Shown: positions 1 to 8,354 of the stretch, in pieces
How positions within the stretch are numbered: position 1 is the first letter of the stretch
How the letters are laid out: each line of letters opens with the position of its first letter
Origin: Palsa-504 sp963756575
GTDB taxonomy: Bacteria > Actinomycetota > Actinomycetes > Streptosporangiales > Streptosporangiaceae
NCBI GenBank assembly: GCA_963756575.1
Contig: CAVWOM010000006.1
Span: 248,001-312,000 of the forward strand
DNA length: 64,000 nt
Direction: 5' to 3'
The notes under the pieces: model-generated
What the model saw: only the letters and a program-made list of their open reading frames with translations
The model's database searches: none
What the model was told of the DNA's origin: nothing
Position numbers and translations under genes: made by a program

Positions 1-84
1 GCAATTGCGCACGAAGCGTATCCACTAATATCCAATCCGCCGGCCAAAGTGGAACATCTGTCACGCGCACCCTGCTACCTGGCC

Positions 85-90
85 TAGAGT
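85..90 (+). promoter_or_regulatory. -10 element of the NYN gene, leaderless type
   Basis: TAGAGT lies 5 nt before a GTG and 8 nt before the overlapping ATG at 99. Together with at least a dozen similar placements in this window it suggests a transcript starting at or next to the start codon. No Shine-Dalgarno sequence is present and no convincing -35 was found. Confidence 0.35.
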
Positions 91-95
91 CTGTT

Positions 96-1145
96 GTGAT
101 GACCGATTTCGCTGCCCCGCTCCCCATCCTGGCCCGCTACGCGGTCATGGTGGATGTCGGCTACCTTTACGCCGCGGCAGGTGAACTGCTGTTCGGCACG
201 AGCGCGCGGCGAGATTTCCGGGTCGACGCCGTCCCGCTGATCCAGGTGGTCACCAAGCACGCCGACGAGATCATCCGCGGCGAACTGCTCCGGGTCTACT
301 GGTACGACGCCGCCCGGGACCGGGTGCCGACCATCGACCAGCGCGTCATCGCCCAGATGCCCTGGGTCAAGCTCCGCCTCGGCAACCTGAACGCGCGCGG
401 CCAGCAGAAGGGCGTGGACGCCCAGATCCGGGCGGACATGGAGGCGCTGGCCCGGCACCGGGCCATCACCGACTCGGTGCTGATCGCGGGCGACGAGGAC
501 ATGGTGCCCGCGGTCGAGGCGGCCCAGGCGTTCGGCGTCCGGGTCCACCTGTGGGGCATCGAGCCGCCGTACGGCACCAACCAGGCCGAGCGCCTGGTCT
601 GGGAGTCGGACACGGTCGACGTGCTGGAAGGCTCATTCCTGCGCCCCTACTTCACCAGGAACCCCACCAGCGCCCCCGACCCGAGGTCCGACCCGGCCCT
701 GGGGTCCATGGGCACCTCGGCGACGGCGCCCACCCCGGCCCAGCTGTTCGGGGAGCGCCCGGTCCGGCCGTCCACCCGGACCGGCGGCTTCCCGGCGCTG
801 CGGGACACCGGCAGCTTCCCCGCCATCAGGGACACCGGCAGCTTCCCGGCCATCAGGGACACCGGCCCGATGCCCCGGCTGGGGCCGGACCGGTCCCGGG
901 TCGAGGAAGCCGGCGAGCACGTGGCCCAGAAGTGGATCCTGACCCGCGGCCGCGACAACATCAGGGACCTGCTGCCCGGCCCGATCCTGCCGCCCGTCAT
1001 CGACAAGGAACTGCTCGTCGACGCCGAAAAGGAACTCGGCCTGTCGCTGCGCCCCTACCAGGAGGCCAGGGAGTGGCTGCGGGACGCCTTCTGGGAGCGG
1101 GTACACAGGGAGTTCGGCATCAGCGTGGGCAAGTCCCGCGGCTGA
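96..1145 (+). CDS. NYN-domain (PIN-like) putative ribonuclease
   Basis: A 349-residue protein. Residues about 15-185 fit the NYN/LabA-like PIN fold: an early acidic residue in YAVMVDVGYLY, the central segment QKGVDAQIRADM and the acidic motif IAGDEDMVPAVEAA. These supply the Asp residues expected to hold metal in this nuclease family. A low-complexity Pro/Gly linker follows and carries three tandem nonapeptides of the type SFPAIRDTG. The last 80 residues form a separate helical domain (VAQKWILTRGR to VHREFGISVG) that I cannot assign; an OST-HTH-like RNA-binding domain is possible. GTG at 96 is immediately followed by ATG at 99 and either may be used. No Shine-Dalgarno is visible, so leaderless initiation is likely. 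Substrate is unknown; an RNA-processing role comes from the family only. Confidence 0.8.
   Translation: MMTDFAAPLPILARYAVMVDVGYLYAAAGELLFGTSARRDFRVDAVPLIQVVTKHADEIIRGELLRVYWYDAARDRVPTIDQRVIAQMPWVKLRLGNLNARGQQKGVDAQIRADMEALARHRAITDSVLIAGDEDMVPAVEAAQAFGVRVHLWGIEPPYGTNQAERLVWESDTVDVLEGSFLRPYFTRNPTSAPDPRSDPALGSMGTSATAPTPAQLFGERPVRPSTRTGGFPALRDTGSFPAIRDTGSFPAIRDTGPMPRLGPDRSRVEEAGEHVAQKWILTRGRDNIRDLLPGPILPPVIDKELLVDAEKELGLSLRPYQEAREWLRDAFWERVHREFGISVGKSRG
786..866 (+). repeat. Three tandem 27-bp repeats in the NYN gene
   Basis: Three consecutive 27-bp units encode GGFPALRDTG-like, SFPAIRDTG and SFPAIRDTG. Units 2 and 3 differ at a single base, which points to recent slippage duplication. They lie in the linker between the NYN domain and the C-terminal helical domain, so copy number could change linker length without touching either domain. 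Confidence 0.85.
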
Positions 1146-1169
1146 AATCCTTATACCGAACGGGGCAGT

Positions 1170-1412
1170 ATGACACGCACCGCAGACGACGATCAGCCCG
1201 GCGGACGCCCGTTGCTCCGCGTGGTGCGCGGGGACGCGACACCGGAAGAAATCGCCACCCTGATCGTCGTGCTGGCTGCGCGCGGCGGTGAGGACGAGGC
1301 TCCCGGCCCGACTCGTTCGGCTAAAAATGGCTGGTCGGACCGGTCACGCCAGCTCCGCCGGCCATTGTCCCCGGGCCCGGGGGCCTGGCGAGGCTCAGGC
1401 CTGCCCGGCTAG
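1170..1412 (+). CDS. accE: Acyl-CoA carboxylase epsilon subunit (AccE/PccE)
   Basis: An 80-residue protein with the two signatures of the actinobacterial epsilon subunit: an N-terminal LLRVVRGDATPEEIATL segment and a C-terminal W...RRPLSPGPGAWRGSGLP segment containing the conserved Trp and GPGAWR. In this family the small subunit stabilises the beta (carboxyltransferase) core of acetyl/propionyl-CoA carboxylases. It usually sits directly behind the beta-subunit gene; here the upstream neighbour is a NYN protein and no carboxylase is visible in the window. It starts 24 nt after the NYN stop, so the two may be co-transcribed. Its 3' end overlaps the end of the opposing gene by 4 nt. Confidence 0.8.
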   Translation: MTRTADDDQPGGRPLLRVVRGDATPEEIATLIVVLAARGGEDEAPGPTRSAKNGWSDRSRQLRRPLSPGPGAWRGSGLPG

Positions 1413-2020
1413 TCTGCCGTCGCGCCGAGCAGCCAGGCCACATCCCGGCAGAGCTTGTCGAACGACGGTGAGTTCTCTCGTGCCATCTTCAAGTCGAAGG
1501 CGGCGGTGAGGGTGGTCTGGTCAACGGTTTCCTTATACGGGAACCCGTGCGGTCGCGCCTTGGTCAGCAGTTCCTTGCAACCGCGCCGGGTCTCCGGGTC
1601 GGCCGGAGCCGGGAACGGATCGGTGAACCCGTGCTGCCCGGCCAACGACGGCGCCGCAGCGAGGAACCACGCCTCAAACTCTCGGTTCGCGAGCACGACG
1701 GCGACCCGCTTGTCCGGCCGCGCCGCCCGAGCGCGCTGCAGCAATCGAGGCCCGAGTTCTGCCGGGCAGTCATCGTCCGCGTCGGTGAGAACCAGGATTC
1801 CGCCAGCGCCCGCCACCTCGCTGGCCTTGGCGTTCACCGCGTCCTCAATTCCCTGCGGCGCGACCAGCTTCGATCGTGGGATCCGCAATGGTGGCTTTGG
1901 TGTCAGGAGATGAACTCCGAGGTTCGAAGCGATCCTGTGCAGCAGTTTCGGGATAGCGCCCACCTCGCCGTGCCCTTCGACTACCGATGCGATCGTGACT
2001 GGTGTCCAGTCGTAGCTCAT
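1409..2020 (-). CDS. DUF4276 family protein, TOPRIM-like
   Basis: A 203-residue protein. The N-terminus has VVEGHGEVGAIPKLL (Glu15, Glu19) and a later strand reads GILVLTDADDDCP. This Glu plus Asp-x-Asp arrangement is what the TOPRIM nuclease/primase fold uses to bind metal, and DUF4276 is generally regarded as TOPRIM-related. The start codon overlaps the stop of the upstream ATPase by 4 nt (ATGA), so the two are translationally coupled and probably work together. Such ATPase plus TOPRIM-like pairs recur in anti-phage systems (OLD, PARIS and relatives). A defence role is inferred from this architecture, with no direct evidence here. Base composition is less GC-rich than in the flanking housekeeping genes. 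Confidence 0.7.
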   Translation of the reverse strand: MSYDWTPVTIASVVEGHGEVGAIPKLLHRIASNLGVHLLTPKPPLRIPRSKLVAPQGIEDAVNAKASEVAGAGGILVLTDADDDCPAELGPRLLQRARAARPDKRVAVVLANREFEAWFLAAAPSLAGQHGFTDPFPAPADPETRRGCKELLTKARPHGFPYKETVDQTTLTAAFDLKMARENSPSFDKLCRDVAWLLGATAD

Positions 2021-3261
2021 GCTTCTTCCGGGGTTAAGTCGTCCGGCGAGGTGGGTTGCGGGACGAGTTGATTGCTACGCATCAACTCGCCCAGCGTGAA
2101 GAGCTTTTTCTCGGCGATCTCGCGGCTCGCGTCATCGACCTCGCCGATGACCGTCAAGCCATCCCGTATGGTGACCGGTCGGATAATCGAGGGGTCGAGG
2201 TCGTCTCGGTCTAGCAGGTCCGCGCTCTGGCTCGTCGCCAGCACCTGCACGTGCTTGCTGGCCTCAGTGAGCGCATCGAAGAGAACCCCGGCCGCCGCCG
2301 GATGCAGAGCGCTCTCTGGCTCTTCGATTTCTACGAAACGGACACGACCTTCGAGAACCCATGGCTGGAAGAGAGCGGCCAGCACGCCAGCGGCGCGAAT
2401 AGTCCCATCAGACATGGAACCCGCTCCGAACTCAACCTCTTCCCCATTACCACCAGTGCCGGCACGCATGGCAACTGTCACATATTGACCCGCATGATAC
2501 TTCTCAATGGACGAGATACCTGGAACTATAGCGCTAAGGTAGGCGTCAACACGCTCCTTATAGGAATGGTTGAGTGCGCCGAGTACGTCCCCCAGGTGCT
2601 CGCCTCTGCGCCCCAGGACAGCTCCAGTGGTTGGCGACTGCGGCCTCCGCATAATTTCAGGTTCGAAGTTGTAAAACTGCATTCCACGCAGTCCGGCGAA
2701 CAATGGAGCAAAGGACTGCTGGACACTGGCGACAGGCAAGTACAAGCGGTCAGGCTCAAAGCGAATGTTGTCAGCTCGCTGATCAGGCGTTTGGAGTTCG
2801 GCCTCACCGCGCTTAGCCCGGAAACGCCAAACCTGACTGTTCCACTTCAACTCGCAGGACTCATTAACCACTTCAAACGAACGCGGGCCACGTCGTGCAG
2901 GCTGCCCGATCTCGAAGGCGTAGCTAGCGGCTACTTTTTGGTCCGGAAGAGGTCCCCACCATACAGTTGCCCTGATCCCAACGATGAAGGAATCTGTTTG
3001 CTCAGGTACGCGTCGCAGGATCTCATATAGCCCGCCTCGCTCATCGATAGCTTCGGCAGGTGTAGTCGCAATCGCCCTGCTAAGGAAAGATAGCGCGTCA
3101 ACGAAGTTACTCTTACCAGAGCCATTTGGTCCAACAAGGACGGTGAGCGGGCTCAGGCTGACGTCACACGAGGCAATACTCTTATAGTTCTGGAGGCGGA
3201 CGCGGCTGATGAACGGCACCGGGCGGACCGCGGCACCATCCTCAGCCGACGAATCGGTCAT
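2017..3261 (-). CDS. SMC/RecF-like AAA ATPase, putative defence ATPase
   Basis: A 414-residue protein of the AAA_21/RecF-like class. The N-terminus FISRVRLQNYKSIASCDV is followed by a Walker A motif GPNGSGKS at about residues 44-51. An ABC-type signature segment (GAGSMSDGTIRAAG), a Walker B segment (FVEIEEPESALHP) and a downstream LATSQSADLLD motif lie in the last third. There is no obvious membrane segment. It begins 1 nt after the gatB stop and ends in a 4-nt overlap with the TOPRIM-like gene, so it seems to use the gatCAB transcript and has no visible promoter of its own. The stretch at about 2500-3200 is distinctly richer in A/T than its surroundings, consistent with horizontal acquisition. 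Function is inferred from the pair. Confidence 0.8.
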   Translation of the reverse strand: MTDSSAEDGAAVRPVPFISRVRLQNYKSIASCDVSLSPLTVLVGPNGSGKSNFVDALSFLSRAIATTPAEAIDERGGLYEILRRVPEQTDSFIVGIRATVWWGPLPDQKVAASYAFEIGQPARRGPRSFEVVNESCELKWNSQVWRFRAKRGEAELQTPDQRADNIRFEPDRLYLPVASVQQSFAPLFAGLRGMQFYNFEPEIMRRPQSPTTGAVLGRRGEHLGDVLGALNHSYKERVDAYLSAIVPGISSIEKYHAGQYVTVAMRAGTGGNGEEVEFGAGSMSDGTIRAAGVLAALFQPWVLEGRVRFVEIEEPESALHPAAAGVLFDALTEASKHVQVLATSQSADLLDRDDLDPSIIRPVTIRDGLTVIGEVDDASREIAEKKLFTLGELMRSNQLVPQPTSPDDLTPEEA

Positions 3262-3262
3262 G

Positions 3263-4757
3263 CTAGCTCAGTCGCTCGAGGATGAGCTCGCGGACGCGGG
3301 CGGCGTCGGCCTGGCCGCGGGTGGCCTTCATGACCGCGCCGACCAGGACGCCGGCCGCGTTCAGCTTGCCGTCGCGGATCCTGGCGACCACGTCCGGGCT
3401 GGCCGCGATGGCCTCGTCGACGGCGGCGGTGAGCGCGCCCTCGTCGCTGACCACGGCCAGGTTGCGGGCCTTGACGACCTCGTCGGGGTCGCCCTCGCCG
3501 GCCAGCACCGCGTCGATCACCTGGCGGGCCAGCTTGTCGTTGAGGGTGCCCTCGGCGACGAGGGCCGAGACCCGGGCCACCTGGGCCGGGGTGATCGGGA
3601 GGGCGGCCAGTTCGGTGCCCGCCTCGTTGGCCCGGCGGGCCAGCTCGCCCAGCCACCACTTGCGGGCGTCGGCCGAGGAGGCGCCGGCCGCGACCGTCTC
3701 CGCTACCAGGTCGACCGCGCCGGCGTTGGCCAGCGCGGACCACTCGAACTCGGACAGGCTCCACTGCGCCCGCAGCCGGGCCCGGCGCACGGCGGGCGCC
3801 TCCGTGAGCGTGGCGCGGATCCGCTCCACCCACTCGGCGGGCGGGGCGACCGGGACCAGGTCGGGCTCGGGGAAGTAGCGGTAGTCCTGGGCCTCTTCCT
3901 TGGACCGGCCCGAGGTCGTGGTGCCGGTGTCCTCGTGGAAGTGCCTGGTTTCCTGGATGATCCGGCCGCCGGCGTCGAGCACCGCGGCCTGCCGCTCGAT
4001 CTCGAAGCGGACGGCGCGCTCCACCGAGCGCAGCGAGTTGACGTTCTTGGTCTCGGTGCGGGTGCCCCACGCGGCGGCGCCGCGCGGCGCGATCGAGGTG
4101 TTCACGTCGCAGCGCAGCGAGCCTTCCTCCATCCGGACGTCGGAGACGGCGAGGGAGCGGAGCAGGTCGCGCAGCTCGGTGACGTAGGCGCGGGCGACGA
4201 CGGGGGCGTCGGCGCCGGTCCCGGTGACCGGCTTGGTCACGATCTCGACCAGCGGGATGCCCGGCCCGGTTGTAGTCCACCAGCGAGTACTCCGCGCCGT
4301 GGATGCGGCCGGTGGCCCCGCCCACGTGCAGCGACTTGCCGGTGTCCTCCTCCAGGTGGACCCGCTCGATGCCGACCCGGACCGTCCGGCCGTCGACCTC
4401 GACGTCCAGGTAGCCGTCGGTGCACAGCGGCTCGTCGTACTGGGAGATCTGGAAGTCTTTCGGCATGTCCGGGTAGAAGTAGTTCTTCCGGGCGAACCGG
4501 CACCAGCTGGCGATCTGGCAGTTCAGCGCCAGCCCGATGCGGATGGCGTACTCGATCGCGTTTTTGTTGACGACCGGCAGCGAGCCGGGCAGGCCCAGGC
4601 AGACCGGGCAGACCTGGCTGTTCGGCTCCGCGCCGAAGCCGGTCGCGCAGCCGCAGAACATCTTGGTCCTGGTGCCCAGCTCCACGTGGGTCTCCAGGCC
4701 GATCACCGGCTCGTAGCGCTCCGTCGCCTCGGCGAACGGGACGAGGGTTTCCGTCAT
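3263..4757 (-). CDS. gatB: Asp-tRNA(Asn)/Glu-tRNA(Gln) amidotransferase subunit B (frameshifted here)
   Basis: GatB binds misacylated Glu-tRNA(Gln)/Asp-tRNA(Asn), phosphorylates the side chain and receives ammonia from GatA. The N-terminal half shows the family start YEPVIGLETHVELGTRTKMFC, a Cys-rich zinc-type region (FCGCATGF, CPVCLGLPG) and FARKNYFYPDMPKDFQISQ. Reading then breaks within YNRAG-IPLVE: three C at 4260-4262 should be two. The other frame continues with EEGSLRCDVNTSIAP through the helical domain and YqeY-like tail. With one base removed the product is 497 residues, normal for the family. GatB is indispensable in bacteria lacking GlnRS, so a sequencing or assembly indel is the likeliest cause. 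It starts 4 nt after the gatA stop. Confidence 0.9.
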
Positions 4758-4761
4758 GTCC

Positions 4762-6252
4762 TTACAGCCCCTTCGCCTGGTTCAGGAGTGGCTGGCCCCA
4801 GCGGCCGGTGAACGCGGCCTCGGCGGCGGCGGCGACCCGGTAGAGCCGGTCGTCGGCCATGGCGGGCGCCATCACCTGCAGCCCGACCGGCAGGCCGTCG
4901 TCGGCGGCCAGTCCGCACGGGACCGAGATGGCCGCGTTGCCGGCCAGGTCCGACGGGATCGTGCACAGGTCGGCCAGGTACATGGCCATCGGGTCGTCGG
5001 CGCGCTCGCCGATCCGGAACGCCGTGGTCGGCGTGGCCGGCGACACCAGCACGTCGACCTGGCCGAAGGCGGCGTCGAAGTCCGCGATGATCAGCGTGCG
5101 GACCTGCTGCGCCTTGCCGTAGTAGGCGTCGTAGTAGCCGCTGGACAGCGCGTACGTGCCCAAGATGATGCGCCGCTTGACCTCGGCGCCGAAGCCCTGC
5201 GCCCGGGTCAGCGCCATGACCTCCTCGGCGTCGCGGGTGCCGTCGTCCCCGGTGCGCAGGCCGTACCGCATAGCGTCGAACCGGGCCAGGTTGGACGAGC
5301 ACTCGCTGGGCGCGATCAGGTAGTAGGCGGGCAGCGCGTACTTGAAGTGAGGGCAGGAGACCTCGGTCACCTTGGCGCCCAGGGACTCCAGGAGTTCCAC
5401 CGCCTCGGCGAAGCGGGACAGCACGCCCGGCTGGTAGCCCTCGCCGCCCAGGTCGGTGACCACGCCGATCCGCATGCCGCTGACGTCCGCCTCGCGGGCC
5501 GCGGCCACCACCGGCGGCACCGGCGCGTCGATCGAGGTGGAGTCCATCGGGTCGTGCCCGGACATGACCTCGTGCAGCAGCGCGGTGTCGAGCACGGTCC
5601 GGCCGAACGGGCCCGGCGTGTCCAGGCTGCTGGCGAACGCCACCACTCCGTACCGCGACGAGCCGCCGTAGGTCGGCTTGGTGCCGACGATGCCGCAGAC
5701 CGCGGCCGGCTGCCGGATCGAGCCGCCGGTGTCGGTGCCGATGGCCAGCGGCGCCTCGTAGGCGGCCACCGCGGCGGCCGAGCCACCGGACGAGCCGCCC
5801 GGGATCTTGTCCAGGTCCCACGGGTTATGGCTGGGGCCGTAGGCGGAGTTCTCGGTGGAGGAGCCCATGGCGAACTCGTCCATGTTCGTCTTGCCGAGGA
5901 TGATCGCGCCGGCCTGCTTCAGGCGGGTCGTGATCGTCGCGTCGTAGGGCGGGTGCCAGCCCGCCAGGATGCGGCTGCCGCAGGTGGTCGGCATCCCGGT
6001 GGTGGTGAACACGTCCTTGACCGCGATGGGGACGCCGGCCAGCGGGCTCCTGACGGTGCCCTGCCTGCGCTCTTCGTCTATGGTTCTGGCCTGTTCCAGG
6101 GCAGCGTCGGCGGCGACGTGCAGGAAGGCGTGCACCTTGCCGTCCACGGCGGCGATCCGGTCCAGGTGGGCCTGGGTGACCTCGGTCGCGGTGGTGTCGC
6201 CGTTGCTGAGCGCGGCCGAGAGCTCGGCGGCGGTCATGCGGGTGAGTTCCAT
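4762..6252 (-). CDS. gatA: Asp-tRNA(Asn)/Glu-tRNA(Gln) amidotransferase subunit A
   Basis: Glutaminase/amidase subunit that releases ammonia from glutamine for transfer in GatB. The intact 496-residue protein has the amidase-signature Ser-cisSer-Lys triad at the expected spacing: Lys79 in VPIAVKDVF, Ser154 in PGGSSGGSAA and Ser178 in GTDTGGSIRQPA. The start used is the ATG at 6252, giving MELTRMTAAEL, 5 nt after the gatC stop; the open frame extends further upstream but that part is inside gatC. Gene order gatC-gatA-gatB with 4-5 nt gaps indicates one operon. Confidence 0.96.
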   Translation of the reverse strand: MELTRMTAAELSAALSNGDTTATEVTQAHLDRIAAVDGKVHAFLHVAADAALEQARTIDEERRQGTVRSPLAGVPIAVKDVFTTTGMPTTCGSRILAGWHPPYDATITTRLKQAGAIILGKTNMDEFAMGSSTENSAYGPSHNPWDLDKIPGGSSGGSAAAVAAYEAPLAIGTDTGGSIRQPAAVCGIVGTKPTYGGSSRYGVVAFASSLDTPGPFGRTVLDTALLHEVMSGHDPMDSTSIDAPVPPVVAAAREADVSGMRIGVVTDLGGEGYQPGVLSRFAEAVELLESLGAKVTEVSCPHFKYALPAYYLIAPSECSSNLARFDAMRYGLRTGDDGTRDAEEVMALTRAQGFGAEVKRRIILGTYALSSGYYDAYYGKAQQVRTLIIADFDAAFGQVDVLVSPATPTTAFRIGERADDPMAMYLADLCTIPSDLAGNAAISVPCGLAADDGLPVGLQVMAPAMADDRLYRVAAAAEAAFTGRWGQPLLNQAKGL

Positions 6253-6257
6253 CGGGC

Positions 6258-6551
6258 TTAGTCCTCCCCCAGGATGCGCGGGACCTTGAACCGCTGCTGC
6301 TCGACGGCGGGCGCCTGGCTGAGCGCCTCTTCCGGAGTCAGGCACGGGGCCGGCTCGTCGTCGCGGTACACGTTGGTCAGGCCGGTCGCGTGCGACGTCG
6401 GCGGGATGCCCTCGGCGGTGACTTCCTGGACCTGAGCGACGGCCGTGATGATCTGGTCCAGCTGGGGCGCCAGATGGTCGAGTTCGGCGTCACTGAGCGC
6501 GATCCTGGACAGCCGCGCCAGGTGCGCGACCTCGTCGCGGGTAATGGGCAT
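6258..6551 (-). CDS. gatC: Asp-tRNA(Asn)/Glu-tRNA(Gln) amidotransferase subunit C
   Basis: A 97-residue protein with the canonical GatC start ITRDEVAHLARLSRIALSDAEL and the C-terminal segment FKVPRILGED. It acts as the belt holding GatA and GatB together. It is the first gene of the operon. TAAGAT ends 6 nt before the ATG, so translation probably starts on a leaderless mRNA; there is no Shine-Dalgarno. Confidence 0.95.
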   Translation of the reverse strand: MPITRDEVAHLARLSRIALSDAELDHLAPQLDQIITAVAQVQEVTAEGIPPTSHATGLTNVYRDDEPAPCLTPEEALSQAPAVEQQRFKVPRILGED

Positions 6552-6557
6552 GCATGC

Positions 6558-6563
6558 ATCTTA
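6558..6563 (-). promoter_or_regulatory. -10 element of the gatCAB operon, leaderless
   Basis: Read on the minus strand: TAAGAT, then GCATGC, then the gatC ATG. The TAnnnT hexamer and 6-nt spacing put the transcription start on the start codon. Confidence 0.5.
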
Positions 6564-6655
6564 GGGGCGTTGCCGGAGCAGGCTGTAAGCAATTAGAGCG
6601 CGGGCGGTGGTTCCCGGCGGGTTCGATTGTCAGACCGGTTTGGTAAGGAGGAGGG

Positions 6656-6982
6656 ATGAAGTACCTGCTGCTGATACGGGGTGACGAGAGCGCCGCTTCG
6701 CACGCCGACGACGGCTGCGACGGCTGGAGCGAGCGGATGCTGGAGCGCGGCGTGCTGTGCGGTGGCGGCGGGCTGCGGCCGCCCGCCGAAGGCAAGGCGG
6801 TGCGGGTGCGGCGCCGTCAGCTGCTGCTCACCGACGGGCCGTTCGCCGAGACCAAGGAGCAGGTAGGCGGGTTCTGCCTGATCGAATGCGCGTCCTTCGA
6901 CGAGGCGGTCGCGGTGGCCGCCGAGCATCCGGCCGCGACCTACGCGACCATCGAGGTTCGCGAGCTACGGCCTCCGTTGTGA
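6656..6982 (+). CDS. YCII-related (DGPF) domain protein, ECF42 partner
   Basis: A 108-residue protein with the YCII/DGPF fold: MKYLLLIRGDES at the start, LLTDGPFAETKEQVGGF in the middle (the DGPF motif) and FDEAVAVAAEHP near the end. A strong Shine-Dalgarno (AGGAGGAGGG) precedes the ATG. The stop overlaps the GTG of the next gene by 4 nt. DGPF genes coupled to ECF42-type sigma factors are a known actinobacterial pair; the DGPF protein's biochemical activity is not established. Confidence 0.85.
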   Translation: MKYLLLIRGDESAASHADDGCDGWSERMLERGVLCGGGGLRPPAEGKAVRVRRRQLLLTDGPFAETKEQVGGFCLIECASFDEAVAVAAEHPAATYATIEVRELRPPL

Positions 6983-8291
6983 CGGCCGACGCGGCTGGGG
7001 CCGTGGATCTGGCCTTCCGGGAAGAGTGGGGCCGGGTGGTGGCCACGCTCATCCGGGTCACCGGCGACTGGGACCTGGCCGAGGAGTGCGCCCAGGATGC
7101 GTTCGCGATGGCCCTGCAGCGGTGGCCCGCGGACGGGGTGCCGCGGCGGCCGGGGGCGTGGCTGACCACGGCGGCCCGGAACCGGGCGATTGACGTGCTG
7201 CGCCGCCGGGCGGTCGGGGCGGCCAAGCTCCACGAGGTCGCCGCCCTGTCGGTTGCGCCTGATTCTCCGGGATCGTCGGTCGAGACCGATCACAGTGGAG
7301 TTCCCGACGACCGGCTGCGGCTGATGTTCACTTGCTGCCATCCGGCGCTGACGCTCGAGGCCAGGGTGGCCCTGACGCTGCGCACGCTGGCCGGGCTGAC
7401 CACCGCGGAGATCGCCCGGGCGTTCCTGGCCAGCGAGGCGACCATGGCCAAAAGGCTGGTCCGGGCCAAGCAGAAGATCAGGGATGCGGGCATCCCCTAC
7501 CGGGTGCCGCCCGCGCACCTGCTTCCTGAGCGCCTGCCGGGCGTCCTCGGCGTGCTGTACCTGCTGTTCAACGAGGGCTACGCGGCCTCGGCGGGCGCGG
7601 ACCTGATCCGTTCCGGTCTCAGCGCCGAGGCGATCAGGCTGGGCCGGGTGCTGGTCCGGCTGATGCCGTCCGAGCCGGAGGCCTCCGGGTTGCTGGCCTT
7701 GATGCTGATGCACGACGCGCGCCGGGACGCCCGGCTCGACGCGGACGGCGAGATCGTGACCCTGGAGGACCAGGACCGCGGCGCGTGGGACGCGGCCTCG
7801 ATCGGCGAGGGCGTCGCGGTGCTGGAGGGCGCCTTGCGGCCCGGCCGGCCGGCCCCTACCAGATCCAGGCCGCCATCGCCGCCTGCCACGTCACCGCGCC
7901 CCGCGCGGCGGACACGGACTGGGCTCAGATCGCCGGCTTGTACGAGCAGCTCGCGCGGTTCCTGCCGACGCCGGTGGTGGAGCTGAACCGGGCGGTGGCG
8001 GCGGGCATGGCGTTCGGTCCGGCCGAGGGCCTGCGGCTGGTCGCCGGGCTGGAGGAGACGGGTCAGCTGGACGGCTACCACCTGCTGCCCGCGACCAAGG
8101 CGGACATGTACCGCCGCCTGGGCCGGGCCGGCGAGGCGGCGGCCTGCTACCGCGAGGCGCTGGAGCTGACCAGCACCGACGCCGAACGGCGGTACCTGCG
8201 CCGGCGCCTGGCCGAGGTTGGCGCTGGCCCCGGAACTGGGTCCGGAACTGGCGCCGCCACTGGTTCCGGCACCGAAACTGGTTCTGGCTGA
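6979..8291 (+). CDS. ECF42-type sigma factor with C-terminal extension (frameshifted here)
   Basis: Region 2 covers FREEWGRVVATLIRVTGDWDLAEECAQDAF and the core-binding RRPGAWLTTAARNRAIDVLRR; region 4 contains LAGLTTAEIARAFLASEATMAKRLVRAKQKI. A long C-terminal extension (DUF6596 type, LFNEGYAASAG to LEGALR, then YQIQAAIAACHVTAP and the TPR-like end) defines ECF42. The frame breaks near 7848 in a GGCC repeat, where one base appears to be missing; the other frame continues to 8291. The protein ends in a Gly/Thr/Ser repeat tail. ECF42 members lack an anti-sigma factor and are thought to be controlled through this extension. The start is a GTG overlapping the DGPF stop. Confidence 0.88.
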
Positions 8292-8354
8292 AACGTCCAT
8301 TTCCGCGGCGGCCCGGTCGTCGTGGGCACGTAGACCCTTTCTTCACGAGGAGAC

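Noticed and set aside
4240..4262. Programmed frameshifting in gatB
   Set aside because: No slippery heptamer or downstream structure typical of programmed shifts is evident, and similar single-base breaks occur throughout the window.
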